Shown: positions 26,106 through 33,743 of the stretch, in pieces
Layout of the letters: every line of letters begins with the position of its first letter
Numbering within the stretch: the first letter of the stretch is position 1
The notes under the pieces: model-generated
The model's input: the letters and a program-made list of their open reading frames with translations, nothing else
What the model was told of the DNA's origin: nothing
Database searches by the model: none
Made by a program: the position numbers and the translations under genes
Assembly (NCBI RefSeq): GCF_029846275.1
Contig: NZ_JARVWS010000003.1
Span: 372,001-436,000 of the forward strand
DNA from: Nocardioides sp. CER19
GTDB taxonomy: Bacteria > Actinomycetota > Actinomycetes > Propionibacteriales > Nocardioidaceae
Direction: 5' to 3'
DNA length: 64,000 bases

Positions 26106-27725
26106 TCAGCTCGCGGGCACGCTGTTGGCCCGCGGCAGGTGGAACCGGTCGAGATTGTCCTGGGCCGGATGACTCCTCCCGACCGGTCCGGCGGCGTACG
26201 CGCGCAGGAGGTTGTCGGTGACCACGCGCACGAACCGCGTGGTGGCTCGACGCAGCGGTACGTCGCAATGGTCCGCCAGCGCGCAGCCCCACCTCAGCGT
26301 GCCGGCGGCGAAGACGCCGGCACCCGAGGGCACCGTGTAGTAGACGGCCTGGCTGGTCGTCCGCACCCCGCGGCAGCTGTAGGACGTGTTGCTCAGGATC
26401 TGCAGGGGCCGGGGAGTCCAGCGACTCGGGTAGACCCGGTCGGCCTCGCCACCCACGAGTCCGGACACCACTCCTCCGGCATCGACCCCGGTGCCCGCGA
26501 AGCCCCACCACTCCGGGCTGACGATGCGGTAGTCAGCGTCCACGGGGAAGCACTCGTAGAGCATCCCGACCAAGGCGCTCTCGGGCTGCGCCGCCGGCGG
26601 GTCGCGGAAGCGGGCGGTGGTCAGCGCAGGACGGGTGCGCTGCGCGGGATCGAGCAGCGCGGCGTCACGGTAGCCGGTCTCCAGACGGGCCGGGCGGCCC
26701 CCGCGAGCGCTGAGGCGGATCCGCCAGTACGCCGTGTTGGCGCCGAGGAACGCGAGGTTGGTGCCCTGGTCGCGAGCCCCGAGGACAGCGGCTCGCATCT
26801 GCGGCGTCCAGTACTCCGAGTGCCCAACCTGCACGTAGCCCCTCGCGCCGCTCAGCACGCCGGCCGTGGTGGACAGCTCGACATCGGTCGCGTAGGACAG
26901 CGGGACGCCGGTGTGCTCAGCCTCGAGGACCACGGGGACCACCGCTGTGCGGAAGTCGTTCATCCCGTCGACGCCTTCGAAGGGCCGGTCGAAGCTGACC
27001 GCCCAGGCATGGCGGTCGCCGGCGGGACCCTCGTAGAGGCTGTAGCCGCCCCACCGGTTGTAGGCCTGCCATGTCGCCATCGGCACCATCAGCGCCACCG
27101 TCCCGGCGGTCGACGGCGACGTCACCACGTACGGCACCTGCGCCGCGGCGCCGGAGGTGGTCAGCCGCAGCACGTAGAAGCCCGGCCGCCAGCCGGCCGT
27201 CGGCAGCGTCAGGCTCGTCCGCCACGGCGCCACCACCGTACGGGTCGCGTACGGGGCGAAGGTCGGCCCCGGCTGCTCCCGGCCGCGGACGGAGCCGGAG
27301 CGCCACACCAGCCGCCCGGTGCCGCCGCGGTAGGCCCCGATCCGGAAGGCCAGCACCCGGAAGTGCGGACGGATGGTCGACACCCTGAGGCCGACCGCCG
27401 TGCCGGGCGGACCGCTGGCCACGGTGGTGTAGCCCTCGATCACCCCTGCCACCGGCTGGCGGACCCGCCACCGGTCGGAGCCGCGTGGTCGCCGGGATGC
27501 GGCGTGAACGGGGGAACCAACGGAGCCGGCCGGCGTCGTCAAGGCCCTCGGGGTCGCGACCGACGTGGACGGGTCAGCCTCCGGCATCGGAGCGATCGCC
27601 ACGTGGCCGGCACAGGCTGCCGCGACAGCGACCGACACGAGCAGCGGGACGATCCGCGGCACGGCTCCCGCACCCGCGGCGATGGCTTTCGTGGACGCCC
27701 GGCTGTGCAGGGCCCTCCTGCCCAT
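26106..27725 (-). CDS. Exported N,N-dimethylformamidase beta-subunit-like protein, probable lipoprotein
   Basis: The 539-residue product starts at ATG 27723-27725. A basic N-terminus, a hydrophobic stretch and AVAAAC form a plausible lipoprotein signal with the Cys near residue 38. The rest matches the large-subunit C-terminal domain of N,N-dimethylformamidase (QAYNRWGGYSLYEGP, SYATDVEL, GHSEYWTPQMR, LAFLGANTAYWRI). True dimethylformamidase also has a small alpha subunit, which is absent here. Many actinobacteria carry such exported stand-alone homologues of unknown activity. It is monocistronic as far as the sequence shows. Confidence 0.8.
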   Translation of the reverse strand: MGRRALHSRASTKAIAAGAGAVPRIVPLLVSVAVAAACAGHVAIAPMPEADPSTSVATPRALTTPAGSVGSPVHAASRRPRGSDRWRVRQPVAGVIEGYTTVASGPPGTAVGLRVSTIRPHFRVLAFRIGAYRGGTGRLVWRSGSVRGREQPGPTFAPYATRTVVAPWRTSLTLPTAGWRPGFYVLRLTTSGAAAQVPYVVTSPSTAGTVALMVPMATWQAYNRWGGYSLYEGPAGDRHAWAVSFDRPFEGVDGMNDFRTAVVPVVLEAEHTGVPLSYATDVELSTTAGVLSGARGYVQVGHSEYWTPQMRAAVLGARDQGTNLAFLGANTAYWRIRLSARGGRPARLETGYRDAALLDPAQRTRPALTTARFRDPPAAQPESALVGMLYECFPVDADYRIVSPEWWGFAGTGVDAGGVVSGLVGGEADRVYPSRWTPRPLQILSNTSYSCRGVRTTSQAVYYTVPSGAGVFAAGTLRWGCALADHCDVPLRRATTRFVRVVTDNLLRAYAAGPVGRSHPAQDNLDRFHLPRANSVPAS

Positions 27726-28092
27726 GTTCAGAGGCTGCACCCGCCTCGCTCGAGCGTCAACGAGCGACCGCCCGGTCCAGCGGCGCCGCTGCTCCTCTCG
27801 GCTGGCCTCGCGCCGGGCCTCGTCGCGCGTCCGTGGCCCCGGCACAGTGGGTCCCGACGACGTCGTGCACGTCGGCGCCATCTGTTGCACCCCACTGGAT
27901 GGACCTCGCTTCCCTTCCGAAGCACCGCGACTACCGTGGACAGAGGCTTCGAAATCAGATGCAGTCGCGGGCGGCGCTCGACCTCCTCCTGCTGTGCGGG
28001 TGGTGTCACGCGATCAGCCTCCTCACCCGTGTCACGCGTCTCCCCAGGCGCCGGGCACTCCCCCGCTGCCGAGCGAGCCGGCGGCGTCGTGA
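27726..28092. other. Stretch without a recognisable gene
   Basis: Between the dimethylformamidase-like gene and the HxlR remnant I find open frames on both strands, but none has family motifs, a ribosome site or consistent codon use. It may contain decayed sequence belonging to the HxlR gene or the promoter of the exported protein. Confidence 0.4.
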
Positions 28093-28317
28093 CCGAGCCG
28101 GCGCCGACCCTTCCGGGCGCTCCAGGCGCAGTGCGGCGGGATCTCCTCGAGCGGCCTGACCGCCCGGCTCGCCGAGCTCACCGGGGCAGGCATCGTCGAG
28201 CGGGACGGACGCGGCTACCGGCTCACCGACGAGGGCCAGGCCCTCGTGGGCTCGCTCGAGACGATGAACCAGTGGGCGCATCGCTGGGCGGATCGGCTCG
28301 ACGGGCCCGCTGACTGA
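28093..28317 (+). pseudogene. HxlR-family regulator remnant (C-terminal part only)
   Basis: The plus frame ending at TGA 28315-28317 encodes the C-terminal two-thirds of an HxlR winged helix: FRALQAQCGGISSSGLTARL, then AELTGAGIVERDGRGYRLTD and a closing MNQWAHRWADRL. An in-frame TGA at 28090-28092 closes it upstream, and the conserved N-terminus (the Cys-Pro and GRW-LLI segments) is missing from every frame nearby. It overlaps the C-terminal tail of the convergent kinase by 95 bases. It is a truncated gene, not a functional regulator. Confidence 0.7.
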
Positions 28318-29668
28318 CCGGACTCGGCCGCGCCGGAGGGAGCTCCACCTCCACCCGGAGCCCGCCGAGCGGCGAGTCGGCCAGCCGGACGTCGCCGCCG
28401 CGCGCACGGACGGTCGCGCGGACGAGCGCCAGGCCCAAACCCGTCCCGCCCGACTCCCGGTCGCGAGCCTCGTCGAACCGCGTGAAGCGCTCGAAGGCGC
28501 GCTCCCGGTCAGCCGGTGCGATCCCCGGCCCCGCGTCATCGACGTGGACGACGACCGCCTCGCCGCGCCGGCTCACCGAGATGCGGACGACCGGCGAGTA
28601 GCGGGCCGCATTCGCGACGACGTTGCCGAACACCCGCGCGAGCTCCTCCGGACGCGCGGCGACGACCGCGGCCGGTCCCCGATCGACCTCGACGTCCACG
28701 CCGGGGACCGACCGGGCGACGACCTCCTCCAGCACGTCGCGTACGTCGGCCACGACCGCCTCGTCCGAGACCGCGCCCGCCTCCGTGCGCGCCAGCTCGA
28801 GCAGGTCCTCGACGAGCGCCGACATCCGGTCGATCTCGAGGTCGAGCTCGTCCAGCAGCTCGGCGTCCTCGCCGAGCCGGCGCGCGACGTCGACCTGCAT
28901 CCGCAGCGAGGCGAGCGGACTGCGGAGCTCGTGGGCCGCGTCGGCGACGAACTGGGCCTCCCGCTCGCGGGCGCCGTCGAGGCGGTCGAGCATCGAGTTC
29001 AGCGTCACGGCGAGCGCGTGGATCTCGTCGTCCGACGGCGGCACGGGCAGCCGGTCCTCTCGCCCCGAGCCGGAGATGTTGTCGGCGGCCGCGCGCAGCG
29101 CCTCCACCGGGCGCAGCGCCGCCCCGATCACCCGCCAGGCCACCAGGCCGAGCGCCAGCAGGAGCACCGGGTACCCGATGAGCAGCACCAGCCGCAGGAC
29201 GTCGCTGTCCCCCACCAGGTCGTCCACGGGCTCCGCGACCACCACGGTGGCGCGATCGGCCCCCGAGCCGACGTCGGTCGCGTGGACGCGGAGCCGGGAG
29301 GTGATCCCGAGGCGGGACCCCGACGCCGTCACCGGCCCCCGCCGGGCGTCCGCCAGCTCGTCGGGACGCAGGATCGACGTGAGCCGGTCGGCGTTCGCCG
29401 AGGCGCTGAGGACGCGCCCGCTGCTGTCCAGGACCTGGATGATCTCCACGCCGGTGACCGGGATCGTCTGGGGCAGGCGCCCGGCGCTGATGAGCTCGGC
29501 CACCTCGTGGGCGCTCGCCTCGGCGGCCCGGTCGACGCGGCGCAGGCCCTCGACGCGCAGCGCCGCATAGAGCCCGATGCTGCCGAGAGCGAGCGCGAGG
29601 GCGAGGCCGAGCAGGCCGATCGTCAGCAACCGGGTGCGCAGCGTCCAGCGCCACCACACGCCGTTCAT
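28223..29668 (-). CDS. Sensor histidine kinase (HAMP type)
   Basis: The 481-residue protein has two membrane segments (about residues 11-34 and 160-185), a HAMP domain, an H-box AHELRSPLASLRMQ with Ser in place of the usual Thr, N-box NVVANAARYSP, G1 DDAGPGIAP, F-box FERFTRFDE and G2 GGTGLGLAL. Its ATG overlaps the regulator stop as ATGA. The last 28 residues after the conserved end are Arg/Pro/Ser-rich and run antisense into the HxlR remnant, so the original stop may have been lost in the same rearrangement. It probably governs the LolA-like/ABC operon encoded divergently. Confidence 0.92.
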   Translation of the reverse strand: MNGVWWRWTLRTRLLTIGLLGLALALALGSIGLYAALRVEGLRRVDRAAEASAHEVAELISAGRLPQTIPVTGVEIIQVLDSSGRVLSASANADRLTSILRPDELADARRGPVTASGSRLGITSRLRVHATDVGSGADRATVVVAEPVDDLVGDSDVLRLVLLIGYPVLLLALGLVAWRVIGAALRPVEALRAAADNISGSGREDRLPVPPSDDEIHALAVTLNSMLDRLDGAREREAQFVADAAHELRSPLASLRMQVDVARRLGEDAELLDELDLEIDRMSALVEDLLELARTEAGAVSDEAVVADVRDVLEEVVARSVPGVDVEVDRGPAAVVAARPEELARVFGNVVANAARYSPVVRISVSRRGEAVVVHVDDAGPGIAPADRERAFERFTRFDEARDRESGGTGLGLALVRATVRARGGDVRLADSPLGGLRVEVELPPARPSPVSQRARRADPPSDAPTGSSSRASPRGPGPRR

Positions 29669-30336
29669 GAGCCGACGATCGCCGATCCGCCGAGGCGGTA
29701 GCCCGCCCCTCGTACCGTCTCGATCACGTCGGCGCCCAGCTTGCGCCGCAGGTAGCCGACGTAGACCTCGACGGTGTTGGTGCCCCGGTCGCCGAGGTCC
29801 CAGACGCGGTCGAGCAGCTCGAACTTCGTGATGACCTGGCCCGGGTGCCCGAGGAAGAACTCGAGCAGCGCGTACTCACGCGGTGTCACCTCGACCGGCT
29901 CGCCCGCCAGGGTGACCTGGTGGGCAGCAGGGTCGAGACGCACGTCCCCCCACGTGAGGACGGGCGGCAGGGTGTCGTGGTGCCGGCGGAGCACGGCTCG
30001 CAGGTGGGCGAGGAGGACGACGTAGGAGACCGGCTTGACCAGGTAGTCGTCGGCGCCGGAGTCCAGCCCGTCGGCCTGGTCGTGGGCGCCGTCCTTGGCC
30101 GACAACATGAGCACCGCGACCGGGTTGCCCTCGGCCCGGAGCGTGCGGACGACGTCGTAGCCGGACATGCCGGGCAGCATCACGTCGAGCAGTACGGCGT
30201 CGTAGTCGCCGTCCCGCGCGGCCTGGAGCCCGGCCGGGCCGGTGAGCGCGATGTCGACGGCGAACCCGTCGGCCATCAGGCCGCGCCGCAGGGCGCGCGC
30301 GAGGCGCACCTCGTCCTCGACCACCAGCAGCCGCAC
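29665..30336 (-). CDS. OmpR/PhoB-family response regulator
   Basis: The start is GTG 30334-30336; no in-frame ATG exists just upstream. The 223-residue protein has receiver residues VVEDE, Asp in VLLDVMLPGMSG and Lys in YLVKPVS, and a winged helix with TPREYALLEFF and GAGYRLG. It is the first gene of a two-gene operon with its kinase. Two 11-bp direct repeats at 30374-30395, between it and the divergent LolA-like gene, are a likely binding site. Confidence 0.93.
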   Translation of the reverse strand: MRLLVVEDEVRLARALRRGLMADGFAVDIALTGPAGLQAARDGDYDAVLLDVMLPGMSGYDVVRTLRAEGNPVAVLMLSAKDGAHDQADGLDSGADDYLVKPVSYVVLLAHLRAVLRRHHDTLPPVLTWGDVRLDPAAHQVTLAGEPVEVTPREYALLEFFLGHPGQVITKFELLDRVWDLGDRGTNTVEVYVGYLRRKLGADVIETVRGAGYRLGGSAIVGS

Positions 30337-30373
30337 GCCGTCATCCTGACAGGGCCCACCGAAGAGCGCCCAC

Positions 30374-30395
30374 AGGTTCTCAGCGGTTTCACAGC
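30374..30395. promoter_or_regulatory. Two tandem 11-bp repeats, candidate OmpR-type regulator site
   Basis: AGGTTCTCAGC (30374-30384) and GGTTTCACAGC (30385-30395) agree at 8 of 11 positions and abut each other. They lie 23 bases upstream of the LolA-like start and 38 bases from the divergent regulator start, consistent with control of both. Confidence 0.5.
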
Positions 30396-30417
30396 ACCCG
30401 GCGGTGAGGATGAGGGC

Positions 30418-31548
30418 ATGACGCTCTTCGCCCGCCGTCCCCAGCTGCGCTGGCTCGTCCCCCTAATCGCCGTGGCCGTCCTGGCCTCGGCCGGATCGGT
30501 GGCCGCCACGATCACCGCCAGCGCGCGCGACCCGCTTCCGGCGCGCAGCGCCGCACAGCTGCTCGTCGACGTGCAGAACGCCCGCGTCGACGGTCTCTCC
30601 GGCACGGTCGTGCAGTCGGCCTCGCTGGGCCTGCCCGCCCTGCCCGGACCGTCCGGCGACCAGAGCTCGAACCTCAGCTCCCTCGTGTCCGGTTCCCACA
30701 CGCTGCGCGTGTGGGCCGCGGGCCCGGAGCAGGCCCGCATCGCGCTCCTGGGTCAGCTCGGCGAGTCCGACGTCGTCCGCAATGGGTCCGACGTGTGGAT
30801 CTGGTCCAGCCGCGACAACTCCGCGCGCCACCTGAAGATCCCGGCTGACGCCGGGCACTCGCGGGCCGACACCCCCACGCCCGGGCAGCCGACCACACCG
30901 CAGCAGGCCGCGGACGCCGCCCTGCGGGCGATCACCCCGACCACCCGCGTCAGCACCGCCCGGACGGCTGAGGTCGCCGGCCGGTCGGCGTACGAGCTGG
31001 TCCTGACGCCGCGCGACGCGGCCACCCTCGTCGGGCAGGTCAGGATCGCGGTCGACGGCGCCACGCACATCCCGACCCGGGTGCAGGTCTTCGCCCGCGG
31101 CGCGAAGAAGCCGGCCTTCGAGGTCGGGTTCACCTCCTTCAACCCGTCGACGCCGTCGTCGTCGGTCTTCCGGTTCAACCCGCCCCCGGGTGCCAAGGTG
31201 ACCCAGGGCATGGTCGGCGGTGCCGACCACTCCCCCGCGGCGCGACCCCAGGACGCGGGCACGAAGCCGCAGCTTGTCGGCGAGGGCTGGACCACCGTCG
31301 TCAAGGCGACCCTCCCGCAGTCGACCGAGGGCAGCACCGGGCGCCGTTCCGGCGAGCACGCCGACGGCGCCTCCCCGCTGGGCAACCTCGACGCGATGGT
31401 GCAGAAGCTTCCGGCGGTCTCCGGCGCCTGGGGCTCCGGGCACCTGCTCCGCGGCACGCTCTTCTCCGTCCTGGTGACCGACGACGGTCACGTCGTCGCC
31501 GGCGCTGTCGCACCCGAGCGCCTCTACGCGGCGCTGGCCGCGAAGTGA
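30418..31548 (+). CDS. Exported LolA-like / outer-membrane-lipoprotein-carrier-fold protein
   Basis: The ATG at 30418 follows GAGG. The 376-residue product has an N-terminal signal anchor (WLVPLIAVAVLASAGSVAA, about residues 12-30) and then a LolA/LppX-type beta-barrel half (VDVQNARVDGLSGTV, VWIWSSRDNSARHL, ELVLTPRD, VEVGFTSFNPSTP-like segment). It resembles the exported lipid-binding proteins encoded next to ABC-2 exporters in actinobacteria. It may carry a lipophilic substrate at the cell surface. It begins an operon with the next two genes (7-base gap, then 14-base overlap). Confidence 0.8.
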   Translation: MTLFARRPQLRWLVPLIAVAVLASAGSVAATITASARDPLPARSAAQLLVDVQNARVDGLSGTVVQSASLGLPALPGPSGDQSSNLSSLVSGSHTLRVWAAGPEQARIALLGQLGESDVVRNGSDVWIWSSRDNSARHLKIPADAGHSRADTPTPGQPTTPQQAADAALRAITPTTRVSTARTAEVAGRSAYELVLTPRDAATLVGQVRIAVDGATHIPTRVQVFARGAKKPAFEVGFTSFNPSTPSSSVFRFNPPPGAKVTQGMVGGADHSPAARPQDAGTKPQLVGEGWTTVVKATLPQSTEGSTGRRSGEHADGASPLGNLDAMVQKLPAVSGAWGSGHLLRGTLFSVLVTDDGHVVAGAVAPERLYAALAAK

Positions 31549-31555
31549 CGGCGAC

Positions 31556-32491
31556 GTGACTCCGCCAGACGCGGTCCGGACGGTCGGGCTCACCAAGCGG
31601 TTCGGCTCCCACGCGGCCGTCGACGGCATCGACCTCGTCGTCCCGGCGGGCTCGGTCTACGGCTTCCTCGGCCCCAACGGCTCCGGGAAGACGACGACCA
31701 TCCGGATGTTGCTCGGCCTGATCACGCCGACCCACGGTGAGATCGAGCTCCTCGGCCACCCGGTACCCAGCCGGGTCGTCGACGCCCTGCCCCGGGTCGG
31801 GGCGCTCGTCGAGGGGCCGGCGTTCCACCCCTACCTCTCCGGGATCGACAACCTGCGCCGGCTCGACGCCGCCGACCGCACCGCCGACCCGGCGACGTCT
31901 GGTCGTCGCCTCGGGGAGGCGTTGGACCGGGTGGGGCTCGCCGCGGCCGCCGGCAAGCGCTACCGCGCCTACTCACTGGGCATGCGGCAGCGGCTCGCCA
32001 TCGCCGCCGCGCTGCTCACGCCCAAGGACCTCATGGTCCTCGACGAGCCCACCAACGGCCTCGACCCTCAAGGCACCCGCGAGGTCCGCTCGTTGATCGC
32101 CTCCCTGGCCGATGACGGCACCACCGTGCTCGTCTCGAGCCACCTGCTCTCGGAGGTCGAGCAGGTCTGCACCCACATCGGCGTCATGCACGTGGGCCGG
32201 CTCGTCACGCAGGGCTCCGCCGCGGAGATCCGCCGCCAGCAGGAGGCCGAGGCATGGGTCGACACCGACCAACCGGAGCAGGCCGCCCGCGTCATGCGCG
32301 AGCTCGGCCTCAGCGACGTACGCATCACCCCGCACGGCGCGGTCGGGCGGCTCGGCGAGGTCGCGCCCGAGAAGGTCGTCACCGCCTGCGTCCACGCCGG
32401 GCTCGCCGTCACGCGGTTCGTGGTGGACGCACCCACGCTCGAGGAGATCTTCGTGGGCCTGACCGGGGAGGGCTTCGATGTCAGCGGCTGA
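31556..32491 (+). CDS. ABC-2 exporter ATP-binding protein (BcrA/CcmA type)
   Basis: This 311-residue protein starts at GTG 31556 and has Walker A GPNGSGKTT, a relaxed signature YSLGMRQRL, Walker B LMVLDEPTNGLDP and the H-loop SSHLL. A C-terminal extension of about 90 residues is usual for drug- or antibiotic-type exporters. It overlaps the permease gene by 14 bases. The substrate is unknown; control by the divergent two-component system is likely. Confidence 0.93.
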   Translation: MTPPDAVRTVGLTKRFGSHAAVDGIDLVVPAGSVYGFLGPNGSGKTTTIRMLLGLITPTHGEIELLGHPVPSRVVDALPRVGALVEGPAFHPYLSGIDNLRRLDAADRTADPATSGRRLGEALDRVGLAAAAGKRYRAYSLGMRQRLAIAAALLTPKDLMVLDEPTNGLDPQGTREVRSLIASLADDGTTVLVSSHLLSEVEQVCTHIGVMHVGRLVTQGSAAEIRRQQEAEAWVDTDQPEQAARVMRELGLSDVRITPHGAVGRLGEVAPEKVVTACVHAGLAVTRFVVDAPTLEEIFVGLTGEGFDVSG

Positions 32492-33341
32492 TCTGACCAC
32501 CCCCGTGCCGAGGGTCGCGATGCGCCGCCCCTCGCCGCGGTTCCTGGCCTCCGAGCTGCGCCTGGTGCTGCGGCGACGCCGCAACATGGCCGGCCTCGTG
32601 GTCCTGGCGGCCGTGCCGATCTTCATCGCCGTCGCGGTGAAGTCGACCGCCTCGCAGCCGGGGTCCGACGCGCCCGCCTTCTTCCAGTCGATCACCGAGA
32701 ACGGGCTGTTCGTCTCCCTCGCGGCGCTCACCATCGAGCTCGGCCTGTTCCTGCCGCTCGCGGTGGCGGCGATCTCGGGCGACGCGATCGCCGGCGAGGC
32801 GAACCTGGGAACCCTGCGCTACCTGCTCACCGTGCCCGTCGCACGGCTCCGGCTGCTCGGCATCAAGTACGCCGCGATCGTGATCTTCAGCTTCCTGGCG
32901 ACGTTCCTCATCGCCATCGTCGGGATGGCGATCGGGCTCATCCTCTTCGGCGGCGGCGACGTCACCACCCTGTCCGGGACGCAGATCTCGTTCGCCGCCG
33001 GCCTGGGCCGGGTCGCGCTCGCGGCCGTGTACCTGTCCCTCGCCCTCGCCTCCCTCGGTGCCGTCGGGCTCTTCATCTCCACCCTGACCGAGCAGCCGAT
33101 CGCGGCCACCATCGCGACCGTCGTCTTCTCGACCGCCAGCTTCATCCTCGACTCGATCCCCCAGGTCCACTGGCTGCACCCCTACCTGCTGACCCACCAC
33201 TGGATGTCGTTCGGCGACCTGCTCCGTGCCCCGATCGCCTGGGACGGCGTCGTCCACGGGCTCTACCTGGCGGCGTCCTACGGGCTGGTGTTCTTCCTGG
33301 CCGCCTGGGCCCGCTTCGCGGGCAAGGACGTCACGAGCTGA
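32478..33341 (+). CDS. ABC-2 family transporter permease
   Basis: The 287-residue protein shows six hydrophobic segments typical of ABC2_membrane_2 permeases, with the amphipathic opening FLASELRLVLRRRRN and AGEANLGTLRYLLTVPVARL in the first cytoplasmic loop. It forms the membrane part of the exporter with the overlapping ATPase gene. It ends the operon; the repeat-rich, gene-free stretch follows. Confidence 0.92.
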   Translation: MSAADLTTPVPRVAMRRPSPRFLASELRLVLRRRRNMAGLVVLAAVPIFIAVAVKSTASQPGSDAPAFFQSITENGLFVSLAALTIELGLFLPLAVAAISGDAIAGEANLGTLRYLLTVPVARLRLLGIKYAAIVIFSFLATFLIAIVGMAIGLILFGGGDVTTLSGTQISFAAGLGRVALAAVYLSLALASLGAVGLFISTLTEQPIAATIATVVFSTASFILDSIPQVHWLHPYLLTHHWMSFGDLLRAPIAWDGVVHGLYLAASYGLVFFLAAWARFAGKDVTS

Positions 33342-33743
33342 GCGCGCCGGACTCCGCCTCAGAGGAGCGTGACCACGGCTGCCACCGCGACTCCCCCGCG
33401 AGCACCACGAAGAGGACGTACGGCGGCCGGTCGGCGTCCCGGTGCTCCTATCGGCTCGGGGCGCCCGGCCGTAGTCGCCACGGCCGTGCCGAACGGGACC
33501 CGGGCAACCGGGTCGGCGCGGCTGAGGCCAGTCGCGCGGCAACGATGCGACTCGCCTCGGTGATGCGGCCGACCCGGTGAGCCATCAACCATCCGTCCAC
33601 CGCCAACGGTCGGTGGCTCACCGCCCACGGTCCCGCCCTCTCCTCAGCGGTGACTCATCAACCGATCAGATCCCCCGAACCGTTGACCACTCACCACCCA
33701 TCGCGGCGGCACCGGACGACCGCGGGAAGCGCGAACCACCACC
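33342..33743. other. Gene-free convergent intergenic region
   Basis: This 402-bp stretch separates the ends of two convergent genes. I find no convincing coding frame. Its 3' half carries the alternating repeat array described separately; the 5' half holds nothing I can name. Confidence 0.6.
33575..33696. repeat. Four alternating-orientation copies of a 16-bp element (REP-like palindromic array)
   Basis: Copies are CGGTGAGCCATCAACC at 33575-33590 (+), CGGTGAGCCACCGACC at 33608-33623 (-), CGGTGACTCATCAACC at 33648-33663 (+) and TGGTGAGTGGTCAACG at 33681-33696 (-). Orientation alternates with 31-40 bp between start points. Copies one and two form a perfect 10-bp stem (CGGTGAGCCA with TGGCTCACCG); copies three and four form a weaker stem. 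Position between convergent gene ends suggests transcription termination, an mRNA 3'-end element or a REP family. Confidence 0.65.

Noticed and set aside
27485..28159. Open frames on the plus strand between the dimethylformamidase-like gene and the HxlR remnant
   Set aside because: Composition is Arg/Ser/Pro-rich without motifs, and they overlap the 5' end of a well-supported gene on the other strand.
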